A DNA stretch of 12,983 bases from Pseudomonadota bacterium (GTDB lineage Bacteria > Pseudomonadota > Alphaproteobacteria > Rhizobiales > Devosiaceae). Positions 6,644 through 12,983 of this stretch are shown piece by piece. The translations under genes were made by a program, and so were the position numbers. Within the stretch, counting starts at the first letter, position 1, and the number at the start of each line of letters is the position of its first letter. The stretch lies in NCBI GenBank assembly GCA_023433775.1, contig JAEYTY010000122.1:1-12983 (forward strand), given 5' to 3'. A model generated the notes under the pieces. The model searched no databases. It had not been told where the DNA came from and saw only the letters and a program-made list of their open reading frames with translations.

Positions 6644-7792
6644 ATGACCGAGCCGCTGCGCCTGTTTATTCTCGCCGGCGAGCCCTCGGGCGATCGCATT
6701 GCTGCCGACCTCGTGGCGCGCCTCAGGCAGCGGGTGCCGCTCGATCTATCAGGCGTCGGTGGCGACGAATTGACGGGGCAGGGGCTCAAATCCCTCTTTC
6801 TCATGTCGGACCTCGCCGTGATGGGCGTCACTGATGTTCTCCTCAATCTGCCAAAGCTGCTCTGGCGCATCGAACAGACTGCGCGCCATATTCTGGCATC
6901 ACGCCCCGATATCGTGGTTCTGGTCGACGCCCAGGATTTTTCCAAGCTCCTCGCGCGCCGCCTGCGCGCCAGGGGATTTGACAGTCCGGTCGTGCTTTAT
7001 GTGGCGCCTTCGGTATGGGCGCGTAACCCGGAGCGCGCGGCCAAGCTCACGCCCCTCTTCAACGAAGTTCTGGCCGTGCTGCCATTCGAGCCCGAGGCGA
7101 TGCAGCGCCTTGCTGGCCCGCCGACCCATTATGTCGGCCATCCGGCCATGGCCGAGCGGCTGGAAAAATCCAGTGTCCCTGACAGCGGGCCGCTGATCCT
7201 CCTGCCGGGAAGCAGGGATGGCGAATTGCGCCGGCACCTGCCCATCTTCCGCGCCCTGTCCGAAAAGCTCGCCGCGCTGCCAGAGGTCACGAGCCTTGTC
7301 ATCCCGACCTTGCCATCGCTCAAAAACCGGCTTGTTGCGGAAACGGCGGACTGGCCCATTCCCGTAACCATTGCCGAAAAGCGCGCCGACCGCGCCGCGC
7401 TCTATGACGCGGCAGTGGGCGCTATTTGTGTATCGGGTACGGTCACGCTCGAACTGGCTCTGGCCAGCGTTCCCATGGTCGTTATCTACGCAATGGATTC
7501 CCACCAGAGCCGCATCTTCGAGCGCCTCGGCAAGCCGCCTGTGTCGCTGCCCAATATAATCCTGGGCCGGCCGGTTTTGCCCGAGTTAGTCGCCGCGCCG
7601 CTGACACCGTCATCTGTCGAGGCCGCAGCCCTGGCGCTGCTCACCAACAAAAAAGCCCGCCACGACCAATTGGCGGCCTTTGGCGAGCTTGTAGAGATGA
7701 TGGAGGCCGGGCAGCCGCCTCATGGACGGCAGGACCCGGCGGACCGGATCCTCGCCCTCTGGGCCAATCAGCGACCGCTGATCGGCTCGTAA
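6644..7792 (+). CDS. lpxB: Lipid-A-disaccharide synthase, divergent
   Basis: GT19-family membrane-associated glycosyltransferase that condenses UDP-2,3-diacylglucosamine with lipid X to give lipid A disaccharide-1-phosphate. At 382 residues the length is normal. Landmarks are AGEPSGD (11-17), LAVMG (57-61), catalytic-region D95 in VDAQDF, LPFEP (146-150), YVGHP (163-167), LLPGSR (186-191), SGTVTLE (264-270) and SLPN (301-304). Two usually conserved blocks differ: the common DSPDF is DAQDF here, and the common SVWAWRPGRA reads SVWARNPERA (R127, N128). ATG 6644 has a good GGAGG site (6634-6638). The last 25 bp overlap the 3' end of gltA on the opposite strand. Assignment is secure at family level. 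The substitutions raise the question of altered substrate handling rather than loss of function. Confidence 0.93.
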   Translation: MTEPLRLFILAGEPSGDRIAADLVARLRQRVPLDLSGVGGDELTGQGLKSLFLMSDLAVMGVTDVLLNLPKLLWRIEQTARHILASRPDIVVLVDAQDFSKLLARRLRARGFDSPVVLYVAPSVWARNPERAAKLTPLFNEVLAVLPFEPEAMQRLAGPPTHYVGHPAMAERLEKSSVPDSGPLILLPGSRDGELRRHLPIFRALSEKLAALPEVTSLVIPTLPSLKNRLVAETADWPIPVTIAEKRADRAALYDAAVGAICVSGTVTLELALASVPMVVIYAMDSHQSRIFERLGKPPVSLPNIILGRPVLPELVAAPLTPSSVEAAALALLTNKKARHDQLAAFGELVEMMEAGQPPHGRQDPADRILALWANQRPLIGS

Positions 7793-7800
7793 TCGCGAGC
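7767..7800. repeat. Paired small hairpins at the lpxB/gltA convergent end
   Basis: ATCAGC (7767-7772) pairs with GCTGAT (7777-7782) around GACC. Immediately after it GCTCG (7785-7789) pairs with CGAGC (7796-7800). Both lie across the overlapping stop codons of lpxB and gltA. There is no T-run on either strand, so any bidirectional terminator role is weakly supported. Confidence 0.3.
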
Positions 7801-9057
7801 GGTTGCGCCATTGTAGAGCTGGCGCGGACGGCCGATTTTCTTCTGCGGATCGCCGATCATTTCCTTCCACTGGCTGATCCAGCCGGTGGTGCGGGCCACG
7901 GCGAACAGCACCGTGAACATCGAAGTCGGGAAGCCGATCGCGTCGAGGATCACGCCCGAATAGAAGTCCACATTGGGGTAAAGCTTGCGGTCGATGAAAT
8001 ACTGGTCCTCGAGCGCAATGCGTTCGAGTTCCTGCGCCACCTGCAGCGTCGGGTTGTTTTCGACGCCGAGAATGGCCAGCACTTCCTTGGCCGTGGCCTG
8101 CATGACCTTGGCGCGCGGATCAAAGTTCTTGTAGACGCGGTGACCAAAGCCCATCAGGCGGAACGGATCGTTCTTGTCCTTGGCGCGCTCGATGAATTCG
8201 GGAATGCGATCAACCGTGCCGATTTCGCGCAGCATGTTGAGGCAGGCTTCGTTGGCGCCGCCATGGGCAGGGCCCCAGAGGCAGGCCACGCCAGCGGCGA
8301 TACAGGCAAAGGGATTGGCGTCGGACGAACCCGAAAGACGCACGGTCGAGGTCGAGGCGTTCTGCTCATGGTCGGCATGGAGCGTGAAGATCAGGTCCAT
8401 GGCGCGGGCGATCTTGGGATCGACCTTGTATTCCTCGGCCGGAACCGAGAAGCACATGTGCAGGAAATTGGACGCGTAATCGAGATCGTTGCGCGGATAA
8501 ACGAAGGGCTGGCCGACCGAATATTTATAGGCCATCGCCGCAATCGTCGGCATTTTGGCGATCATGCGGATCGAGGCGATCTCGCGCTGCTGCGGATCGT
8601 TGACGTCGGTCGAGTCATGGTAGAAGGCGGCCATGGCGCCGACCACGCCGGTCATGATGGCCATCGGATGCGCATCGCGACGGAAGCCGCGATAGAAATA
8701 GTGCATCTGCTCATGCACCATGGTGTGGCGCGTCACCAGCTGCTCGAATTCCTTGAACTGGGTCTTGGTCGGCAGCTCGCCGTAGAGCAGCAAATAGCAG
8801 ACTTCGAGATAGTTCGATTTGTCGGCCAACTGCTCGATGGGGTAGCCGCGGTACAGCAACTCGCCCTTGTCGCCGTCGATATAGGTGATCGCGCTGTCAC
8901 AGGCGGCCGTCGAGGTAAAACCGGGATCGTAGGTGAACAGACCCGTCTTGGCATAGAGGGTGCGGATGTCCATCACGTCCGGACCCACCGAACCACTCAG
9001 GATTGGGAATTCGTGGGTCTGGTCCCCGATGACGAGTTTGGCGACTTTATCGGTCAT
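7768..9057 (-). CDS. gltA: Type II citrate synthase
   Basis: Condenses acetyl-CoA and oxaloacetate to citrate, the entry step of the TCA cycle. The 429-residue length and sequence match the hexameric proteobacterial (type II) enzymes. The catalytic triad is visible: H265 in WGPAHGGANEA, H306 in MGFGHRVYK and D364 in YPNVDFYSG. The HEQNASTSTVR segment (230-240) and the N-terminal region with DPGF (44-47) and LLYRGYPIEQL (67-77) are also typical. ATG 9057 has a strong GAGGAG site (plus-strand 9064-9069), spacing 6. It lies downstream of gltX on the same strand across a 160-bp gap full of inverted repeats, so it may have its own promoter. It ends tail-to-tail inside lpxB. Confidence 0.97.
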   Translation of the reverse strand: MTDKVAKLVIGDQTHEFPILSGSVGPDVMDIRTLYAKTGLFTYDPGFTSTAACDSAITYIDGDKGELLYRGYPIEQLADKSNYLEVCYLLLYGELPTKTQFKEFEQLVTRHTMVHEQMHYFYRGFRRDAHPMAIMTGVVGAMAAFYHDSTDVNDPQQREIASIRMIAKMPTIAAMAYKYSVGQPFVYPRNDLDYASNFLHMCFSVPAEEYKVDPKIARAMDLIFTLHADHEQNASTSTVRLSGSSDANPFACIAAGVACLWGPAHGGANEACLNMLREIGTVDRIPEFIERAKDKNDPFRLMGFGHRVYKNFDPRAKVMQATAKEVLAILGVENNPTLQVAQELERIALEDQYFIDRKLYPNVDFYSGVILDAIGFPTSMFTVLFAVARTTGWISQWKEMIGDPQKKIGRPRQLYNGATARDYEPISGR

Positions 9058-9073
9058 TGAGCTCTCCTCGCTA

Positions 9074-9119
9074 TGCCGCCGGCCCCCCCGGGAAAGAAGG
9101 AATTCCCGGACCGGCGGCA
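9074..9119 (-). promoter_or_regulatory. Two-tier hairpin in the gltA leader
   Basis: Outer arms TGCCGCCGG (9074-9082) and CCGGCGGCA (9111-9119) pair over 9 bp. Inner arms CCGGGAA (9088-9094) and TTCCCGG (9103-9109) pair over 7 bp with an 8-base loop. In the gltA mRNA the structure ends 16 nt before the ATG, just ahead of the ribosome site. There is no T-run toward gltA. It may be a leader structure affecting gltA expression or mRNA stability, or simply part of the 3' end of the gltX transcript. Confidence 0.5.
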
Positions 9120-9188
9120 GGCGCCTGTGGCGGCGCCGATTGCTGGCGAAGAGGTATCAGGTCTTGCCCGGTGCAAGCAACCGATAGG

Positions 9189-9201
9189 TAAGTATGACTT
9201 A
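9189..9201. repeat. Short palindrome upstream of gltA
   Basis: TAAGT (9189-9193), ATG, ACTTA (9197-9201): a perfect 5-bp inverted repeat in the only AT-rich part of the gltX-gltA gap, where a gltA promoter would be expected. A second one, CTTGC-N5-GCAAG, lies at 9163-9177. Their size and position would suit operator half-sites, but I recognise no regulator consensus. Confidence 0.25.
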
Positions 9202-9217
9202 TCAGGCGAATGGGGCC

Positions 9218-10633
9218 TCAGCCCCCAATCTGGTCGTTCAGCCGGGCCATGGATTCGGCCTTGCCTATCAGCACCATGACCTCAAAGATTCCGGGCGAAA
9301 CTGTCCGGCCCGTAAGGGCCGCGCGCAGCGGCTGAGCCAGTTTGCCCAGCTTCAGACCCTGCTTTTCCGCCAGCTCGCGCATAGCCGCATCGATAGCGGG
9401 CACTGACCAATCGGCAAGGCCCCCTAACGTTTCAGCAACACTGGAAAGCACCTTGCGGGTGTCTTCCGTGAGCAGCGCCGAAGCTGCCGCGTCGATATTG
9501 ATCGGGCGCAGCGCATAGATGAACTGGGCGAGGTCGATCAGCTCCAGCACGGTCTTGGCGCGAGGCTGCAATTCGGGGAGGGCGGCGAGCACGGTGTTGT
9601 GATTGGCCATCAGGCCCTTGGCATCCTCCTCGCGGCCCACTTCCTTGGCCGTGTCGACCATGACCTGGTAGAGATAGGCCGGGTCGGCCTCGCGGATATA
9701 ATGTCCGTTGATATTCTCGAGCTTGACGAAATCGAAGCGCGCCGCGCCCTTGTTCAGCGCATCGAGGCTGAACCATTCCACCATCTGCTCGGTCGAAAAA
9801 ATCTCGTCATCGCCATGGCTCCAGCCGAGGCGCGCGAGATAATTGCGCAGGGCCTCGGGCAGGTAGCCCATCTGGCGATAGGCCTCGACGCCGAGGGCAC
9901 CATGGCGCTTGGATAGCTTCGCGCCATCCGGGCCGTGAATGAGCGGGATATGGGCCATTTCTGGCACCGTCCAGCCCATGGCATTGTAGATGACGATCTG
10001 CCGGGCGGCATTGGTCAGGTGGTCGTCGCCGCGGATGATGTGAGTGACGCCCATGTCGTGATCATCCACCACCACGGCGTGCATATAGGTCGGGGTGCCG
10101 TCCGAGCGAAGGATGATGAAATCATCGAGGTTCTCCGTCTTGAAGACCACATCGCCCTGCACATGGTCGCGCACGACGATCTCGCCGCTGAGAGGCGATT
10201 TGATGCGCACCACGGGCTTGATGCCCTCCGGCGCCTCGGCCGGGTCGCGGTCGCGCCAGAAGCCGTTGTAGCGTGGCGGCTTGCCGGCAGCGCGGGCCTC
10301 TTCGCGCATCTGGTCGAGCTCTTCGGGCGAGCAATAGCAATAATAGGCGTGGCCCATTTTGACGAGTTCATGCGCCACCTCGGCGTGGCGGGACGCGCGT
10401 GCAAACTGGCTGATGGGTTCGCCTTCCCAATGGAGGCCGAGCCATTTGAGGCCATCGACGAGGGCCGTCACGGCCGCCTCGGTCGAACGCTCGCGGTCGG
10501 TGTCCTCGATGCGCAGCAGCATCTTGCCGCCCTGGTTCATGGCAAAAGCCCAGCTGAACAGGGCAGTGCGTGCGCCACCGATATGGAGATAGCCGGTGGG
10601 CGAGGGAGCGAAACGGGTGACGACCTGGGACAT
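9218..10633 (-). CDS. gltX: Glutamyl-tRNA synthetase (class I, non-discriminating status unknown)
   Basis: Charges tRNA-Glu with glutamate. The 471-residue protein has the class I signature PSPTGYLHIGG (10-20), KLSKR (239-243, the KMSKS loop) and the RIEDTDRERS block (41-50). The GluRS-specific region contains CYC (99-101), but the later cysteine/histidine zinc ligands seen in the E. coli enzyme are not evident (RYNGFWRD). The C-terminal anticodon-binding domain is present. Start ATG 10633 gives the canonical SQVVTRFAPSPTG beginning; the frame is open 88 codons further upstream but that stretch is low-complexity and lies across comEC. No clear ribosome site precedes the ATG, and a hairpin lies 5 nt upstream. 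A GGGGC/GCCCC hairpin (9212-9225) overlaps the stop without a T-run. Alphaproteobacteria often carry two gltX copies; which this is cannot be told here. Confidence 0.95.
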   Translation of the reverse strand: MSQVVTRFAPSPTGYLHIGGARTALFSWAFAMNQGGKMLLRIEDTDRERSTEAAVTALVDGLKWLGLHWEGEPISQFARASRHAEVAHELVKMGHAYYCYCSPEELDQMREEARAAGKPPRYNGFWRDRDPAEAPEGIKPVVRIKSPLSGEIVVRDHVQGDVVFKTENLDDFIILRSDGTPTYMHAVVVDDHDMGVTHIIRGDDHLTNAARQIVIYNAMGWTVPEMAHIPLIHGPDGAKLSKRHGALGVEAYRQMGYLPEALRNYLARLGWSHGDDEIFSTEQMVEWFSLDALNKGAARFDFVKLENINGHYIREADPAYLYQVMVDTAKEVGREEDAKGLMANHNTVLAALPELQPRAKTVLELIDLAQFIYALRPINIDAAASALLTEDTRKVLSSVAETLGGLADWSVPAIDAAMRELAEKQGLKLGKLAQPLRAALTGRTVSPGIFEVMVLIGKAESMARLNDQIGG

Positions 10634-10638
10634 GACGA

Positions 10639-10662
10639 CCGCAATGGTTGGAGGAATTGCGG
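10639..10662 (-). promoter_or_regulatory. Hairpin directly upstream of gltX start
   Basis: CCGCAAT (10639-10645) and ATTGCGG (10656-10662) form a perfect 7-bp stem with a 10-base loop. In the gltX mRNA the stem ends 5 nt before the ATG and covers the place where a ribosome site should be, and the loop reads TCCTCCAACC, which includes the anti-Shine-Dalgarno-like CCTCC. It could control gltX translation or be an operator in the 79-bp gltX/comEC divergent region. Confidence 0.45.
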
Positions 10663-10712
10663 GCCGTGTGTAGCATAGGCTGATATGAGCGCAAGGGCGG
10701 GGGCTCGGGGGC

Positions 10713-12848
10713 GTGCAGGGGCAGGACAAGCTGGGCGCGGCGAAGGCAGGACCGGCGCCACTTTGGCGGCCCGCGCCGCTTGCGCCCGATAGCTCCCCGC
10801 AAAGCCTTCTGGCCGGGCTCGCATTGTCTGCCAGCGACGCCATTGCCCAGCGCCGGCTGTTCGTCCTGCTGCCCTTCAGCCTTATTCTCGGCCTCATTGC
10901 CTATGTGGCGCTACCGGGTGAACCAGAGACGATTGTTCTGTGGGGTGGCGTAGGTGCGGTGCTGCTCGCCTTTGCAGGCGCCATGGCCATGCAATCGCTC
11001 AATGGCTTGCGATGGGTACTTCAGGCCTCTGCCTTCTGGCTGGGCCTCTGCCTTCTTCCAATCCATGGTGCGCTGTTCGGCACGCCCATGCAGCCCTTTC
11101 CCGCTTATGGCGCCTACGAGGCGCGGGTCGACGAAATCATCTCCGCTACACCGGAACAGCAAAGGCTGGTCATTTCGCAGATCGTGCCGCTCGAAGGGGC
11201 GCGGGCCGTTGAAATCCGCCGCGCCCGGCTGGTGCTACCCGGCAATCCGCCGCTGGCGCCCGGCGACCGCATCCGCGCCAATCTCAGGCTCGCGCCCATT
11301 CCCGGCCCCATCCTGCCAGGTAGTTTTGACGGGCAATTCCACTCCTATTATGCCGGCATCGGCTCCTATGGCACGGTCACCAGCGGCCTCGAAAAGCTAG
11401 CCGGTGGCGAAAGCCACGATTTGGTTCGTGGCGTGCAGGCCCTGCGCAGCGGCATTGGCGCGCGGATTGATCTGGTCCTCAGCGGGGAAAGCGCTGCCAT
11501 TGGCCGCGCCATGGTGGTGGGCGACCAGAGCGCCATTTCCGACGAAACCCGCGAGATCATGGCGGCCTCGGGCCTTGCCCATATCTATTCGATTTCGGGC
11601 CTGCATCTGTCGATTGTCGCCGGTGGCATTTTCTGGCTGGTCAGGCTGCTGCTGGCGTCCTTGCCCTTTGCCCTGAGCTGGCCGAACAAGAAAATCGCGG
11701 CCATTGTCGGCCTGGTCTCGGCCTTCCTCTATCTGCTGCTGGCCGGCGGGCCGGATAATCTGCCCGCCTTCCGCTCCACGCTGATGCTGGCGCTGATCTT
11801 CGGCGCTGTGCTGGCGGGCCGTCGTGCGCTCACTATGCGCAACACGGCCATTGCGGCGTTGATCATATTGCTCATCGACCCGGCAGGCCTGTTCCGCGCC
11901 AGCTTCCAGCTTTCCTTCGCGGCCGTCGTTGGCCTGATCGGCATCTACGAATTGCCGCGCACAATCGTCCCGTCTGACAATGGTCGTTTCGGGCGCTTTG
12001 TCGGCCTTGTGTCAGCGACAGCCTGGACCAGCCTGATCGCCGGCGCCGCCACCCTGCTGTTTTCCGCCTATCATTTCCAGCAGACCGCGCCGCTCGGCGT
12101 GCTGGGCAATGTGCTGGCGCTGCCCTTTGTCAGCTTCATCATCATGCCCTTTGGCGTGCTCTCCGTCCTGGCGATGCCTTTTGCGCTCGACGCGCCATTT
12201 CTCGTCATCATGGGCTGGGGCATCGACCGCATGGTCGATGTCGCGCGGCTGGTGGCGGGCTGGAGCGAAGGGCTCACCGGCAATCCGCAACTGGCCACCT
12301 GGACGCTGTTGGCGGGGCTGGCCGCGCTGGCATGGTTCGCCTTTTTCAACACGCGCTGGCGCCTGCTCGGTCCGGCGCTGGCCGTGCCGCTCGTGCTGGT
12401 GCTCGGCCTGGAACCCCGCCCGGATGTGCTGATTTCCGATACGACCCAGGCAATCGCCGTGCGCAGTGACGACGGCATGGCGCTGGCCAGCGGGCGCACC
12501 GGCAGCTTTGCCGTCGATGTCTGGAGCCAGCATTACCAAACCGAGATTGCGGCCACGCATCCCGGCGCACGATGCGACAGCCTCGGCTGCGTCGTCACGA
12601 CGCCGGAATTTTCCATCGCCATCATCCGGAGCGCCGCCGCCTTTGCCGAGGACTGCACCGGGCATGATCTGGTCGTGGCCCGGATCAGAGCGCCACAAAC
12701 CTGTGCCTTGGGCGGCACGCTGATCGCGCCCAATGATCTGGCCACCGGCGGTGTCCACTGGCTGAAATGGCATGAAGGGGCAGGGCGGTTCGAAGTCCGC
12801 CCCGCCATTGCCGGCCTCACCAGGCCCTGGCGTATCGCGCCGCGATAA
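10713..12848 (+). CDS. comEC: ComEC/Rec2-family DNA internalisation channel protein
   Basis: Polytopic inner-membrane protein of the ComEC family, which carries single-stranded DNA into the cytoplasm during natural transformation. The 711-residue protein has N-terminal membrane helices (about 48-118), a soluble DUF4131/OB-like region (about 130-230) and the Competence domain with the motif SGLAHIYSISGLHLS (286-300) followed by many helices to about 565. The soluble tail (570-711) has no HxHxDH metallo-beta-lactamase motif but has four cysteines (C621, C626, C648, C664). Start is GTG 10713, the first start-like codon after an in-frame TGA at 10686; homology begins near residue 32. The ATG at 10685 is out of frame. 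No clear ribosome site is seen. It is divergent from gltX. Whether the organism is naturally competent cannot be judged from this gene. Confidence 0.9.
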   Translation: MQGQDKLGAAKAGPAPLWRPAPLAPDSSPQSLLAGLALSASDAIAQRRLFVLLPFSLILGLIAYVALPGEPETIVLWGGVGAVLLAFAGAMAMQSLNGLRWVLQASAFWLGLCLLPIHGALFGTPMQPFPAYGAYEARVDEIISATPEQQRLVISQIVPLEGARAVEIRRARLVLPGNPPLAPGDRIRANLRLAPIPGPILPGSFDGQFHSYYAGIGSYGTVTSGLEKLAGGESHDLVRGVQALRSGIGARIDLVLSGESAAIGRAMVVGDQSAISDETREIMAASGLAHIYSISGLHLSIVAGGIFWLVRLLLASLPFALSWPNKKIAAIVGLVSAFLYLLLAGGPDNLPAFRSTLMLALIFGAVLAGRRALTMRNTAIAALIILLIDPAGLFRASFQLSFAAVVGLIGIYELPRTIVPSDNGRFGRFVGLVSATAWTSLIAGAATLLFSAYHFQQTAPLGVLGNVLALPFVSFIIMPFGVLSVLAMPFALDAPFLVIMGWGIDRMVDVARLVAGWSEGLTGNPQLATWTLLAGLAALAWFAFFNTRWRLLGPALAVPLVLVLGLEPRPDVLISDTTQAIAVRSDDGMALASGRTGSFAVDVWSQHYQTEIAATHPGARCDSLGCVVTTPEFSIAIIRSAAAFAEDCTGHDLVVARIRAPQTCALGGTLIAPNDLATGGVHWLKWHEGAGRFEVRPAIAGLTRPWRIAPR

Positions 12849-12858
12849 GGCTCTAGAG
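12833..12858. repeat. Palindromes at the comEC convergent end
   Basis: TATCGCG, C, CGCGATA (12833-12847) is a perfect 15-bp odd palindrome running into the comEC stop, and CTCTAGAG (12851-12858) is a palindrome around the stop of the convergent gene. Neither has a T-run. They may help convergent termination, but evidence is weak. Confidence 0.25.
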
Positions 12859-12983
12859 TCGAACCGGTGCCTCGGCCTGGCCTGCCACGTCGAGGTCGAT
12901 GGCAAAAACGCCGCCCGCCACCTTTTCCTTCGCCAATTCCGCGGGCGTCAGGATCTTGTTGGCCGTGGTGATGAACAGCGTCT
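12853..12983 (-). CDS. C-terminal end of an SMP-30/gluconolactonase-like protein (partial)
   Basis: Only the last 42 complete codons are in the window; the gene continues beyond its right edge and the stop is TAG (plus-strand 12855-12853). The visible peptide runs TLFITTANKILTPAELAKEK, then VAGGVFAIDLDVAGQAEAP, ending VRL. The pattern LFIT-(S/T)A, a short helix with L-x(P)-xEL, then (L/V)AGG-(L/V)F and a DVxVxG ending is typical of the last blade of SMP-30/gluconolactonase/LRE-family six-bladed propellers. Members are sugar lactonases or related hydrolases; substrate cannot be inferred. It converges on comEC with 4 bp between stop codons. The family call rests on a short tail, so moderate confidence. 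Confidence 0.75.
   Translation of the reverse strand, partial: TLFITTANKILTPAELAKEKVAGGVFAIDLDVAGQAEAPVRL

Noticed and set aside
7426..9060. A 544-codon plus-strand open frame over the lpxB end and all of gltA.
   Set aside because: It is the shadow of gltA, whose catalytic residues and ribosome site are clear; the antisense peptide is histidine/arginine/aspartate-rich without a family resemblance.
10648..10676. Possible promoter TTGGAG-N17-TAGCAT for comEC.
   Set aside because: Only 3 of 6 and 4 of 6 consensus bases match, and such matches are expected by chance in this gap.
10685..10712. ATG at 10685 as the comEC start.
   Set aside because: It is in a different frame from comEC, and an in-frame TGA at 10686 limits comEC to the GTG at 10713.
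10634..10897. N-terminal extension of gltX by 88 codons.
   Set aside because: The extension is proline/arginine-rich, unlike GltX, and runs antisense through comEC; the canonical start is ATG 10633.
1..12983. Defence system, prophage, insertion sequence, tRNA or CRISPR array.
   Set aside because: Nearly all bases are explained by conserved housekeeping genes; no direct-repeat array, transposase, cloverleaf or codon-use shift was seen.

Overview
This is a high-GC, gene-dense stretch of an alphaproteobacterial chromosome. The gene order cdsA-rseP-bamA-lpxD-fabZ-lpxA-lpxB followed by gltA, gltX and comEC, and the sequence styles of BamA, GltX and ComEC, point to the Hyphomicrobiales; a Devosia-like organism is plausible but not proven from the sequence. 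I see no mobile element, tRNA, rRNA, CRISPR array or phage gene. It is a housekeeping envelope and metabolism region.

Positions 1-7792, plus strand, carry envelope biogenesis: the end of cdsA (phospholipid precursor), rseP (intramembrane site-2 protease), bamA (outer-membrane protein insertase), then lpxD, fabZ, lpxA and lpxB (lipid A and fatty acid synthesis). lpxD-fabZ-lpxA are joined by 4-bp start/stop overlaps and lpxB follows after 21 bp, so these four form one translationally coupled unit. bamA looks like its own transcription unit. A 183-bp leader with a perfect TTAA-N7-TTAAC CtrA-type box lies before it, and a strong intrinsic terminator lies after it, ending only 11 bp before lpxD.

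Positions 7768-10633, minus strand, hold gltX (glutamyl-tRNA synthetase) and downstream of it gltA (citrate synthase), separated by 160 bp rich in inverted repeats. gltA ends tail-to-tail with lpxB, overlapping it by 25 bp. comEC (DNA-uptake channel family) is divergent from gltX across a 79-bp gap. It ends 4 bp from a convergent partial gene on the minus strand whose C-terminus resembles the SMP-30/gluconolactonase family.

I found no new multi-gene system. The points most worth a second look are departures inside familiar genes: a BamA that appears to have only four POTRA domains (the first is missing), absence of lpxI from its usual place between lpxA and lpxB, an LpxB with substitutions in two normally conserved blocks, the CtrA-type box before bamA, the terminator tight against lpxD, and hairpins in the leaders of gltX and gltA.
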